A DNA stretch of 37,595 nt from Bacteroidales bacterium (GTDB lineage: Bacteria > Bacteroidota > Bacteroidia > Bacteroidales > UBA932). The DNA lies in NCBI GenBank assembly GCA_017502125.1, contig JAFVVN010000011.1, positions 1 to 37,595 of the forward strand, written 5' to 3'. The notes under the pieces are model-generated. The model made no database searches. It was not told where the DNA came from and saw nothing but the letters and a program-made list of their open reading frames with translations. Positions 24,827-33,033 of this stretch are shown one piece after another. Both the position numbers and the translations under genes were made by a program. How positions within the stretch are numbered: the stretch's first letter is position 1; every line of letters starts with the position of its first letter.

Positions 24827-24853
24827 TTATTAATAATTAAAAAAATATAGAAA

Positions 24854-25036
24854 ATGGCACATCCAAAACACAGGGTCTCTAAGCAGAGACGAGACAAGAG
24901 AAGAACACACGACGTAGCTGTGGTTCCTACCCTCGCTACATGTTCAAATTGCGGTGCAACTATCATGTACCACAGAGTATGCCCTGAATGCGGCTTCTAC
25001 AGAGGCCGTCAGATCATTGAGAAGAAGGCAGAGTAA
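24854..25036 (+). CDS. rpmF: 50S ribosomal protein L32
   Basis: A small basic ribosomal protein of 60 residues. It starts A-H-P-K-H-R-V-S-K-Q-R-R-D-K-R-R and carries four cysteines (30, 33, 43, 46) in a C-x2-C...C-x2-C zinc ribbon, so it is the zinc-binding (C+) form. It lies directly after the YceD gene, the usual arrangement, and 6 bp before a tRNA gene, so the tRNA may share its transcript. Confidence 0.97.
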   Translation: MAHPKHRVSKQRRDKRRTHDVAVVPTLATCSNCGATIMYHRVCPECGFYRGRQIIEKKAE

Positions 25037-25042
25037 TTATTG

Positions 25043-25114
25043 GGCCCTGTAGTTCAACGGATAGAATGGAAGTTTCCTAAACTTTAGATAGCAGTTCGAT
25101 TCTGCTCGGGGCTA
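25043..25114 (+). tRNA. tRNA-Arg (anticodon CCU)
   Basis: The cloverleaf folds fully. The acceptor stem is GGCCCTG with CGGGGCT (two wobble pairs), the D stem GTTC/GAAT, the anticodon stem GAAGT/ACTTT with loop TTCCTAA (anticodon CCT at 25076-25078), a 4-base variable loop, and the T stem AGCAG/CTGCT with loop TTCGATT. The discriminator base is A25114. The CCA end is not encoded. It decodes AGG. Confidence 0.95.
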
Positions 25115-25116
25115 CG

Positions 25117-25151
25117 AAAAGGGAGTTGCTGGTGACAGTGACTCCCTTTTT
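25117..25151 (+). terminator. Terminator after tRNA-Arg
   Basis: AAAAGGGAGT (25117-25126) pairs with ACTCCCTTTT (25141-25150). Two wobble pairs and CTG/CAG extend the stem to a GTGA loop, giving about 15 pairs, and the right arm ends in a T-run. Confidence 0.93.
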
Positions 25152-25196
25152 GTGTACAATACTGTGTCAGTGATATGCGGTTTTGTCAAATTTTAT

Positions 25197-25204
25197 TAAA
25201 TTTG
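25197..25204 (+). promoter_or_regulatory. -7 box of the ridA operon
   Basis: TAAATTTG matches TAnnTTTG perfectly, 39 bp before the ridA ATG. No good -33 element is seen at the normal distance. It supports ATG 25244, since a longer upstream frame would start before the promoter. Confidence 0.65.
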
Positions 25205-25243
25205 CGTGTTTATACAGAAATTTGGACATATAAATACAACATT

Positions 25244-25618
25244 ATGAAAAGAGTAATAGCAACTCCTGACGCACCTAAGGCGGTTGGCCCGTATTCGCAG
25301 GCCATTGAAGTGAACGGAACCCTTTATATTTCAGGTCAGATTCCGGTGAATCCGGCTGACGGAAAGGTTCAGGAGGATATTGTCGCTGCGGCACATCAGT
25401 CTCTCAAGAATATCGGTGCCATCCTCAAGGAAGCAGGCATGACTTATGACAATGTCGTAAAGACCACTGTGCTTCTTGCGGATATCGCTGATTTCAAGGC
25501 TGTCAACGAGGTCTATGCAGAGTATTTCACAGGTGACAAGCCTGCAAGAGCGTGCTATCAGGCAGCTGCCCTCCCGCTTGGCGTGAAAGTCGAGATCGAG
25601 GCCATTGCTGTAAAATAA
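25244..25618 (+). CDS. ridA: RidA-family enamine/imine deaminase
   Basis: Hydrolyses reactive 2-aminoacrylate-type enamines released by PLP enzymes such as threonine dehydratase. The 124 residues are a standard RidA length. Seen: V-G-P-Y-S-Q-A (14-20), S-G-Q-I-P (30-34), and the substrate-binding Arg102 in A-R-A-C-Y-Q-A and Glu118 in V-E-I-E-A-I-A. Start ATG 25244. The next gene begins at the base after its stop codon, so the two are tightly coupled. Confidence 0.92.
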   Translation: MKRVIATPDAPKAVGPYSQAIEVNGTLYISGQIPVNPADGKVQEDIVAAAHQSLKNIGAILKEAGMTYDNVVKTTVLLADIADFKAVNEVYAEYFTGDKPARACYQAAALPLGVKVEIEAIAVK

Positions 25619-27733
25619 ATGAACAGAAAATCTCTTATATTCTGCCTGGCTGCCCTTGCGGTGATGATCCTCGGAATCGGAGTGGCAGTTGCCTTCCTGT
25701 ATTCCGGAGTCGAAGGGACCGGCAGTCATGGAAAAGTCAGGGAGACGGATTCCCGCCGTTCCCCTGTACTTTGTGCTGTGCCTTCTGATGCTATCCTGGT
25801 GGCAGTGTGCAGGGAGGCAGGTATGTCCCCTGTATCGGTCAAGGCACCTTCGGCTTTGTCGCTCCATTACTATGCCGGCAAACTTCACAGGCTCCATGTC
25901 ATTGATATGGAGGATTGTCCGGACATGACGGAAGACGCATGCAGGGAGGCGGAGAATAAGGAACTTTATACGGGTGTAGTCGGAAATCTTCTTCTGATAT
26001 CCGACTCAGAAACCCTGCTCAGGTCTTCCCAGAGGCATCTTGACAAGAATATTTCCATTCTTGATGCATCCGGTTTTCAGGATGCGGTCAATGCGGTCGA
26101 GGGAGAGAATCTGCTTTATATATCCAATTCACATTTCGGAAAGCTTCTGCCATCTGTCCTGTCTAAGCCGTACTCGTCCTATTCCGGATTTATGGAAAGA
26201 CTGGCCGACTGGTGTGTGTTCGACGTGACCACGACTTCCGAGGTCACTTCCTTGACAGGAACTCTTCTGCATGACACCGATGTGTCTGATTTCATGAATG
26301 TCCTGGAATTGTCGCGGCCCTCTTCTTCAGCTGTGTCTGAGATACTTCCGTCATACACATTGTTTGCGGCATCTCTGCCTATGAAGGATATGGATGCTTA
26401 TGTTTCTGCCTATAAGTCATATCTGGACAGCCGTCAGAAACTCCAGCTCTATCTTGCCGCCCAGGACCAGACCGGTTTTGTCAGGCATCCTATGGACCTT
26501 CTTCGCAAATGGGGTGTCAGGGAAGTTGCAACGGCATCTTTCAAGACCGGAAGCGTGCTGGAGACAGTCAATCTCATGAAAGTTACGTCCCCCGAACTTT
26601 CCACCCTTTTTCTCGGAACTGAGATTTCCAGTATGAAAGGATATTATCCTGTCGTGCATGACTGGGCTTATCCCTCATTGCTCTCGTCTGTCTTCGGTGA
26701 CTTCTTTGCCAGAAAGGATGAGTCATGCTTCACCTATATTGACGGCTGGGTCGTGACCGGAAGTCGTGATGCTGTGGAGGAATATGCAAGTGGAAGGGCA
26801 CTGGAATATACACTGAAGCAGTATATGTCTGACGCCGGTCAGCAGGATCTTCTGGCTGAAAACTCATCGTCTTTCGTTGCCTACTTCTCCTTCTCGGAGA
26901 CCGAGGTGGAAATTGATGCCATCCTCCGAAAGGGATTCATCAAGGAATTCGGGCATATATGGGATGGAGCCGAATATGCTCCTGCCGTACTTACCGTCGG
27001 GGGAGGTCGCAGGAATGCTCTGGTCAGCCTCGACATGCATCGCCTGACCCTTAAGAAGACCAAGGCTCCTGCATTTGAAAGAGATACTGTGGTCATCGTT
27101 CCGAAGGGACCTTTCGAAGTGAAGAATTCGGGAACTGGAAAGATGAACAGGTTCTATCAGAACTCCCACAATTCCATCTGTCTGAACCAGGACGGCAAGG
27201 ACCTTTGGGGCGTTCCTTTCGACAGGTCCATATGCGGACGTGCCGGTACTGTGGACTATTTTGCCAACGGCAAGCTCCAGATCCTCTTCTGTGCAGGCGA
27301 CAAGCTCTATCTTATCGACCGTCTTGGAAGATATGTCAACGGGTTCCCTCGCTCACTGGGTCGCGAAGTGCTTCTCGGTCCTGACATATACGATTTCAAC
27401 GGTGCAAGGAAATATAACGTAATGATCCTTCATAAGGACAATGTCATAGAAATGTACAATCTCAAGGGACAGAAGCCTGCTGCCTGGAAAGGAATCACGG
27501 CGCAGGAGACCATAAAGAATCTTCCTGAGAGAATATTTGTGGGTGGAAACTCATTCTGGGTGGTCAGGACATCGATCCAGACCCTGATATTCCCGTTCTA
27601 TGGCGGTGACCCTCTTACGTCCTACACCGGCAATCAGATGATTCGCCCGGATAGTGAGGTGAGGGCAGTGGATGATGCCACTGTGGAATTTGCCTGCTAC
27701 GACGGCAAGGTGCGTACTTTGAAATTGAAATAA
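25619..27733 (+). CDS. Membrane-anchored protein of unknown function (propeller-like C-terminus)
   Basis: A 704-residue protein with an N-terminal membrane helix (about 6-28) that could be a signal anchor, so the bulk is probably periplasmic. Residues about 50-480 are mixed alpha/beta without recognised motifs. Residues about 510-700 show repeated strand motifs such as N-Q-D-G-K-D-L-W-G, L-Y-L-I-D-R-L-G-R and E-M-Y-N-L-K-G-Q-K, suggesting a PQQ- or WD40-like beta-propeller. It abuts ridA with no gap and an acyl-CoA synthetase follows 20 bp later, so it is in an operon, but this gives no clear function. I do not recognise the family with confidence. Confidence 0.65.
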   Translation: MNRKSLIFCLAALAVMILGIGVAVAFLYSGVEGTGSHGKVRETDSRRSPVLCAVPSDAILVAVCREAGMSPVSVKAPSALSLHYYAGKLHRLHVIDMEDCPDMTEDACREAENKELYTGVVGNLLLISDSETLLRSSQRHLDKNISILDASGFQDAVNAVEGENLLYISNSHFGKLLPSVLSKPYSSYSGFMERLADWCVFDVTTTSEVTSLTGTLLHDTDVSDFMNVLELSRPSSSAVSEILPSYTLFAASLPMKDMDAYVSAYKSYLDSRQKLQLYLAAQDQTGFVRHPMDLLRKWGVREVATASFKTGSVLETVNLMKVTSPELSTLFLGTEISSMKGYYPVVHDWAYPSLLSSVFGDFFARKDESCFTYIDGWVVTGSRDAVEEYASGRALEYTLKQYMSDAGQQDLLAENSSSFVAYFSFSETEVEIDAILRKGFIKEFGHIWDGAEYAPAVLTVGGGRRNALVSLDMHRLTLKKTKAPAFERDTVVIVPKGPFEVKNSGTGKMNRFYQNSHNSICLNQDGKDLWGVPFDRSICGRAGTVDYFANGKLQILFCAGDKLYLIDRLGRYVNGFPRSLGREVLLGPDIYDFNGARKYNVMILHKDNVIEMYNLKGQKPAAWKGITAQETIKNLPERIFVGGNSFWVVRTSIQTLIFPFYGGDPLTSYTGNQMIRPDSEVRAVDDATVEFACYDGKVRTLKLK

Positions 27734-27753
27734 AGATACTTAACTGTAATTTT

Positions 27754-29412
27754 ATGGAATTCACATCAGTAAACAAGATTTTTGAACAGTCTTTCAAGAA
27801 GAACTGGGACCGCCCTGCGATATCCAATTATCAGGGAGTGACTCTCAAGTATGGTGACGTGGCGAGACGTATGGAAAAGCTCCATATAATGTTTGAGGAA
27901 TGCGGACTTGAGAGGGGCAACAAGGTGGCCATATGTTCTCGAAATCAGGCAAACTGGGCAGTTGCCTTCCTGGCAACCATGACTTATGGAGCTGTCCCTG
28001 TGCCGCTTCTTCATGAATTCAAATCAAGCAACATACATCATCTTGTGAATCACTCCGAAGCGAAGATCCTCTTTGTGGACGATGTCATCTGGGAAGGTCT
28101 TTCGGAAAGTGAGATGCCTGATCTTCATGCAATCATCCAGGTGAATACCTTCAAGTTGCTGCATGCTTCTGATGAGAGAATCGTTGAGGCCCGTCTGCAT
28201 CTTAATGAACTTTTCGGAAGGAAATACCCTATGGCCTTCACCCCGGATGCCCTTGATTATTATGAGGATAGCGAGGACGAGCTCGCAATAATCAACTACA
28301 CTTCCGGAACATCCGGCTTCTCGAAAGGAGTAATGATTCCATTCCGTGCCATCAGGTCGAATATGGAATTTGCAGCCAAGGTGCTTCCTGGACTTGATAA
28401 CACCAGGAGTGTGGTTTCAATGCTCCCGTGTGCCCACATGTACGGCCTTATGTTCGAGCTTCTTTATGAGCTTAGCGTCGGTGCTCATGTCCATTTCCTT
28501 TCGCGTGTTCCGAGCCCTAAGATCATCATGCAGGCCCTTGCAGAGGTAAAGCCATATGTCATCATCGCTGTCCCTCTCGTTATCGAGAAGATATACAAGA
28601 GCAAGGTGAAGCCGGTGCTTGAGAAGGAGGGAATCAAGTTCCTCATGAAGCTCCCTGGTCTGAATCAGGTGGTGCTCAACAAGGTCAAGGCAGAGCTCAT
28701 CAATGCATTCGGAGGAGAGTTCTATGAGGTCATCATCGGTGGAGCTGCGTTCAACACCGAGGTGGAGGCCTTCTTCAAGAGAATGAACTTCCCGTTCACT
28801 GTCGGTTATGGAATGACAGAGTGCGCTCCGATCATAACATACGATGACTGGAAGGAAGAAAAGCTCTATTCCTGCGGTAAGGCAGCCCCTAACATGGCTG
28901 TGAAGATCAATTCAACCGATCCGCAGAATGTACCTGGAGAAATTCTTGTCAAGGGTGACAATGTCTTCCTCGGATACTATAAGAACGAGGAGGCTACAGC
29001 CGAAGTCTTCACCGAGGACGGATGGTTCCGCACAGGAGATATGGGTGTCCTTGACGCAGATGGCAGCCTCTTCATACGCGGTCGTGCGAAATGCATGATC
29101 CTTGGCCCGAGCGGTCAGAACATCTACCCTGAGGAGGTCGAGACTGTGATCAACAGCCAGCCATATGTTGTGGATTCCCTCGTGATCGAGGACAACGGCG
29201 GACTGACAGCCCTCGTCTATCCGGACTATGCTCAGGGTGTCAAGGATGGAATCCGTCAGCGCGACTTCCAGAAATATTTCGACGATGTTCTTCCAGAGCT
29301 CAACAAGGAACTCCCTAACTATGCTAAACTCAAGAAGATAGAGGTGATGTTCGAGGACTTCGAGAGGACTCCGAAGAAGAGTATCAAACGATATATCTAC
29401 CAGAGGTCATAG
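27754..29412 (+). CDS. Long-chain fatty acid-CoA ligase (AMP-binding)
   Basis: Adenylate-forming enzyme, 552 residues, activating a fatty acid to acyl-CoA through an acyl-AMP. Motifs in order: Y-T-S-G-T-S-G-F-S-K-G (ATP/phosphate loop, near 180-190), G-Y-G-M-T-E-C-A-P (near 350), T-G-D-M-G (near 427), G-R-A-K-C-M-I, and the C-terminal lysine region R-T-P-K-K-S-I-K-R-Y near 540. The exact substrate chain length is not readable. It lies 20 bp after the unknown protein and 6 bp before a dCMP deaminase gene. Confidence 0.9.
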   Translation: MEFTSVNKIFEQSFKKNWDRPAISNYQGVTLKYGDVARRMEKLHIMFEECGLERGNKVAICSRNQANWAVAFLATMTYGAVPVPLLHEFKSSNIHHLVNHSEAKILFVDDVIWEGLSESEMPDLHAIIQVNTFKLLHASDERIVEARLHLNELFGRKYPMAFTPDALDYYEDSEDELAIINYTSGTSGFSKGVMIPFRAIRSNMEFAAKVLPGLDNTRSVVSMLPCAHMYGLMFELLYELSVGAHVHFLSRVPSPKIIMQALAEVKPYVIIAVPLVIEKIYKSKVKPVLEKEGIKFLMKLPGLNQVVLNKVKAELINAFGGEFYEVIIGGAAFNTEVEAFFKRMNFPFTVGYGMTECAPIITYDDWKEEKLYSCGKAAPNMAVKINSTDPQNVPGEILVKGDNVFLGYYKNEEATAEVFTEDGWFRTGDMGVLDADGSLFIRGRAKCMILGPSGQNIYPEEVETVINSQPYVVDSLVIEDNGGLTALVYPDYAQGVKDGIRQRDFQKYFDDVLPELNKELPNYAKLKKIEVMFEDFERTPKKSIKRYIYQRS

Positions 29413-29418
29413 AGTCTT

Positions 29419-29823
29419 ATGGAAAAGTTCGATAAAAGCTACATAGAGATGGCGGGAGTATGGGCCAGGAATTCATACTGCAAGCGTCGTCAGGTCGGAG
29501 CCTTGATAGTCAAGGACAGAATGATCATTTCGGACGGATACAACGGCACTCCTTCCGGATTTGAGAACATATGTGAGGACGAGAACGGTGTGACAAAACC
29601 ATATGTGCTTCATGCTGAGGCCAATGCCATCACAAAGGTGGCAAAGTCGGGCAATAACAGCAATGATGCCACCCTCTATGTGACTGCTTCTCCTTGTGTC
29701 GAGTGTGCGAAACTGATCATCCAGTCGGGAATAAAGAGGGTGGTCTATCGTGATCCCTATCGTATCACTGATGGAATCGACCTTCTTCGCCGTGCCGGCA
29801 TCGTCGTTGAGCAGGTCGACTGA
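29419..29823 (+). CDS. Deoxycytidylate (dCMP) deaminase
   Basis: Zinc enzyme converting dCMP to dUMP, the precursor for thymidylate. The 134 residues include the zinc/catalytic set His65-x-Glu67 (H-A-E) and Cys93/Cys96 in S-P-C-V-E-C-A, plus Y-N-G-T-P-S-G-F near 41-48, which is typical of dCMP and not cytidine deaminases. ATG 29419 lies 6 bp after the acyl-CoA ligase stop. The function is unrelated to the upstream genes. Confidence 0.9.
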   Translation: MEKFDKSYIEMAGVWARNSYCKRRQVGALIVKDRMIISDGYNGTPSGFENICEDENGVTKPYVLHAEANAITKVAKSGNNSNDATLYVTASPCVECAKLIIQSGIKRVVYRDPYRITDGIDLLRRAGIVVEQVD

Positions 29824-29925
29824 GCATCCTGACGCCGGCTGATCCGGCCATGACTGACTCTACCGACATTTACGACACATCTTCCGTGTCGACCTGAGTC
29901 GGGACATCCATAAACAATTCATGAA

Positions 29926-31512
29926 ATGAAACTTTCCAACAATAATATCCTCACAGCACTCCTGGGCGTCGTCCTGGGAGTGCTTCTTACCATGCTTGTC
30001 GTCAAGATGCTTCCGGACAGGAAGTTCGATGGTGACTATAACCGCTGGCGCAAGCTTAACCTCATCCTTCAGGAGGTCCAGAAACACTATGTCGACACTA
30101 TCGACATGGCAGCCATGACTGATGCTGCCGTGGTTGCGGCTCTTGCCGAACTGGATCCACATTCAGTATACCTTCCACCTGTGGAACTCACTGAGTCTGA
30201 GGTCGAACTGGCGGGTAACTTTGAGGGTATCGGCATTACTTTCAATGTCCCGAACGACACGGCAATCGTCCTGAATGCAGTCCCCGGAGGCCCATCCGAA
30301 AAGGCGGGTCTCATGTCCGGAGACCGTATAATAAAGGTTGATGAAAAGGTCATTGCAGGAAAGAAGACCCCTCAGGACAGCATGGTCCGCCTGATGAAGG
30401 GACCTGCAGGAACCAAGGTAAAGATCACGGTAAACCGCGATGGAGTGCTGATCCCGTTTGAGATTGTCCGTGACAAGATACCTATGCATTGTGTGGATGC
30501 CGCCTTCATGATTGATGATGCAACCGGATATATCAAGCTTTCCAAGTTCTCCAGAACCACATTCAAGGAATTCAGAGAGGCATCGGCAAAATTGCTTGAT
30601 GCAGGGATGTCTCACCTTATCTTCGACCTGAGAGGGAATACAGGAGGCTATTTCGACCAGGCTCTTATGCTTTCGAACGAATTCCTCCAGCAAGGTGAAG
30701 GCATAGTGTACATGGAAGGTCGCCAGCGTCCCCGTCAGGACTTTGATGCGGACGGAAGGGGAGCGCTGAAGGATGTCAGACTTTCCGTGCTTATTGACGA
30801 GAGCACAGCTTCTTCCAGTGAGATCTTCTCAGGAGCCATCCAGGATAACGACAGGGGAACCATCATAGGTCGCCGGTCTTTCGGAAAAGGACTGGTGCAG
30901 GAGCCTATAAACTTCACTGACGGATCGGGAATCCGTCTGACGGTCTCGCGTTTCTATACACCTTCAGGAAGATGCATCCAGAAGCCTTATGACGATGATT
31001 ATGCATATGACATCTATGAGCGTTATGCTCATGGTGAGATGACCTCTGCAGACAGCATGAAGGTCGATACGACAAAGGTATATTATACGGTCAAGGGTCG
31101 CCCGGTCTATGGCGGTGGCGGAATCATCCCCGATGTCTTCGTCCCTATGGACACCACTAGAGCCACGAAATTTTTTGTCAGATGCAGCAAGAAGGCGACC
31201 ACCATGCGTTTCGCCTCTGACGTATTTGACAGGTATAAGTCGCGACTGTCCGGAATTTCGGATTTTGAAGAACTCTCAAGATATCTTGAAAGTCTGGATC
31301 TGGGAACCCAGTTCCTGGAATATGCAGAGAAAGTGGATGGCATAAAGGCTGCCAAAGGAGAATGGGAGGAGTCGCGTACCTATATGATGCCTCAGATCAA
31401 TGCCCTCGTCGGCCGCTATTCGAAGCTGGATGATGAAGCTTTCTACCGCTTCTATATACCTATAGACGAAACCATCCAGACTGCATTGAAACACGAAGGG
31501 CACCTTGATTGA
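29926..31512 (+). CDS. S41-family C-terminal processing protease
   Basis: A periplasm-facing serine protease of the CtpA/Prc type, 528 residues. Order: N-terminal membrane helix (about 7-27), helical domain, PDZ domain (about 90-170, with N-F-E-G-I-G-I-T-F and P-S-E-K-A-G-L), then the protease core. The catalytic Ser296 is in S-T-A-S-S-S-E and Lys321 in S-F-G-K-G-L-V-Q, 25 residues apart as in known family members. Such enzymes trim or degrade periplasmic proteins. The 102-bp gap upstream shows no clear promoter. The gene converges on the TonB-like gene with 46 bp between the ends and no visible terminator. Confidence 0.9.
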   Translation: MKLSNNNILTALLGVVLGVLLTMLVVKMLPDRKFDGDYNRWRKLNLILQEVQKHYVDTIDMAAMTDAAVVAALAELDPHSVYLPPVELTESEVELAGNFEGIGITFNVPNDTAIVLNAVPGGPSEKAGLMSGDRIIKVDEKVIAGKKTPQDSMVRLMKGPAGTKVKITVNRDGVLIPFEIVRDKIPMHCVDAAFMIDDATGYIKLSKFSRTTFKEFREASAKLLDAGMSHLIFDLRGNTGGYFDQALMLSNEFLQQGEGIVYMEGRQRPRQDFDADGRGALKDVRLSVLIDESTASSSEIFSGAIQDNDRGTIIGRRSFGKGLVQEPINFTDGSGIRLTVSRFYTPSGRCIQKPYDDDYAYDIYERYAHGEMTSADSMKVDTTKVYYTVKGRPVYGGGGIIPDVFVPMDTTRATKFFVRCSKKATTMRFASDVFDRYKSRLSGISDFEELSRYLESLDLGTQFLEYAEKVDGIKAAKGEWEESRTYMMPQINALVGRYSKLDDEAFYRFYIPIDETIQTALKHEGHLD

Positions 31513-31558
31513 GGCCGAGCTTCTCCGCCAGGACAGCCTGTTCTGTGGGCAGATGATG

Positions 31559-32329
31559 TTATTGGGCTATAAAGCGATAGAGGATTTCGCCGGTCTGGCG
31601 GGCCGGTGCCGTGGTGGAGGCCGAGAATCTTGAAAGCCGGGCGGCGCGGATTGCAAAACTTCGTAGGCACTGGTCGTCAGAGGACACCTCTTCCATGACC
31701 TTGGCGCTCACGACACGCCCCGAATTGTCAACAGTGATGATGACTGCAACGTCCCCGCTGCCATAACAACGGTATGCGGGGATTTTCAGCTGGCTGGCCT
31801 TGCGACCATCCAGAGTATATGATACGACAGAAGGGCCGCTGTATTCCTTCTGTTCCTCTTTCTTTTCATCTTTCTTCTGATGGGGGAGTTCCACTGTCTC
31901 CTCCCTGGCATCTTCCTGCATCTGGCCGCTCTTGAGCTCTCTTGCCAGCCTTTCTGCCTCCTTGTAGAGCTCCTCAGCATCAGTGCCACGGTCGTCCTTC
32001 AGTTTTGAACCGGCATCCACGGCAATGTTCCTTATCGGCTCTGATGACTGGCGTGACATCTCGATGAGCTGATCCAGCCTCTTGCTTATGTCCTCCTTGA
32101 AGGCCTTCTCCTTCATGACCCTTTCCATCTCCTCCTGTTTGGAGAAGTCGAGGACGAAGCTCTCTTCGCGTTTGAGTGTGGAATCTATTCCATAGACCAG
32201 CAAGACAATAATCACCGTGAGATGGAATATCACGGTGATATATAATCCGGCCTTGTCTTCAGACTTCCATCTTCTGAACCAGATGGCGATCTTTCTTGAC
32301 AGACGGTTTATGGAGCTTCTTATATCCAC
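31559..32329 (-). CDS. TonB-like energy transducer
   Basis: A 256-residue inner-membrane-anchored protein: cytoplasmic N-terminus, one helix (about 29-48, L-Y-I-T-V-I-F-H-L-T-V-I-I), a charged coiled-coil/linker rich in Glu and Lys (about 60-165), and a C-terminal TonB-like domain with G-S-G-D-V-A-V-I-I-T-V-D-N-S-G-R and A-R-L-S-R-F-S-A. TonB proteins pass proton-motive energy to outer-membrane receptors. The start is GTG at 32329, sharing its G with the udk stop (TAGTG). No ATG lies before the helix, so this start is well supported. Its ExbB/ExbD partners may be those encoded near 36-37 kb. Confidence 0.8.
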   Translation of the reverse strand: MDIRSSINRLSRKIAIWFRRWKSEDKAGLYITVIFHLTVIIVLLVYGIDSTLKREESFVLDFSKQEEMERVMKEKAFKEDISKRLDQLIEMSRQSSEPIRNIAVDAGSKLKDDRGTDAEELYKEAERLARELKSGQMQEDAREETVELPHQKKDEKKEEQKEYSGPSVVSYTLDGRKASQLKIPAYRCYGSGDVAVIITVDNSGRVVSAKVMEEVSSDDQCLRSFAIRAARLSRFSASTTAPARQTGEILYRFIAQ

Positions 32330-32946
32330 TATTTCCTTTTGCTCAGATCCTTCTCGATTCTTGCAGAAATCATGTCGATGGCCACCTTGTTGTGTCCTCC
32401 CTGAGGAACTATGACATCTGCATATCTCTTGCTTGGCTCAATGAACTGGAGGTACATAGGCTTCACGGTGTTCGAGTATCTCTCGATGACCCATTCCACA
32501 GTCTTGCCTCTTTCCACAATGTCCCTTGACATCACCCTCATCAGTCTGTCGTCATCGTCTGCATCCACGAAGATCTTGATGTCCATGAGTTTACGCAGCT
32601 TGGGGTCTGTGAAGATCAGGATGCCTTCCACAATTATCACCTCTGCAGGTCTGACAGTCAGGGTCTCTGTCTTTGAACGTCCGCATGTTATATAGGAATA
32701 TATAGGCTGCTCAACAGTCTTTCCCTCTCTGAGTTCCTTCAGCTGGTGCCTCAGGAGCTCGAAATCGATGGAATCAGGATGGTCGAAGTTATGGACACGT
32801 TTCTCTTCCTCGGTGGCGTGACTCAGATCCTTGTAGTATGAGTCCTGAGGAATTACCACAACATCGTCCTTGAGTTGCTCTGTGAGGGCCTTGACAACTG
32901 TAGTCTTGCCTGATCCGGATCCTCCGGCTATTCCTATTATCAGCAT
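32329..32946 (-). CDS. udk: Uridine kinase
   Basis: Phosphorylates uridine and cytidine in pyrimidine salvage. I use ATG 32946 (205 residues), which gives M-L-I-I-G-I-A-G-G-S-G-S-G-K-T-T with the Walker A loop at residues 8-16. An upstream in-frame start would add 19 residues of repeat-like sequence. Other motifs: Q-D-S-Y-Y-K-D, N-F-D-H-P-D-S-I-D, V-E-G-I-L and V-I-V-P-Q-G-G-H-N. It is translationally coupled to the TonB-like gene by a one-base overlap. Confidence 0.93.
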   Translation of the reverse strand: MLIIGIAGGSGSGKTTVVKALTEQLKDDVVVIPQDSYYKDLSHATEEEKRVHNFDHPDSIDFELLRHQLKELREGKTVEQPIYSYITCGRSKTETLTVRPAEVIIVEGILIFTDPKLRKLMDIKIFVDADDDDRLMRVMSRDIVERGKTVEWVIERYSNTVKPMYLQFIEPSKRYADVIVPQGGHNKVAIDMISARIEKDLSKRK

Positions 32947-32997
32947 ACTGCTCTGTTTTAGTTGAAGATATCCTTCCCTTCGTTCAGGATGATACAA

Positions 32998-33033
32998 TGT
33001 CATTCCGACCGAGCGAAGCGAGTGGAGAAATCT
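32998..33033. repeat. REP-like intergenic motif beside asnS
   Basis: TGTCATTCCGACCGAGCGAA followed by GCGAGTGGAGAAATCT. Motifs of the type TGTCATTCCGA...GAGCGAAGCGAG...GAGAAATCT recur between genes in many Bacteroidota genomes. It ends at the first base of the asnS stop codon, as if inserted right after the gene. Confidence 0.6.

Noticed and set aside
32947-33003. Extended N-terminus for uridine kinase (19 residues)
   Set aside because: These codons run through the REP-like motif. ATG 32946 gives the canonical start just before the Walker A loop.
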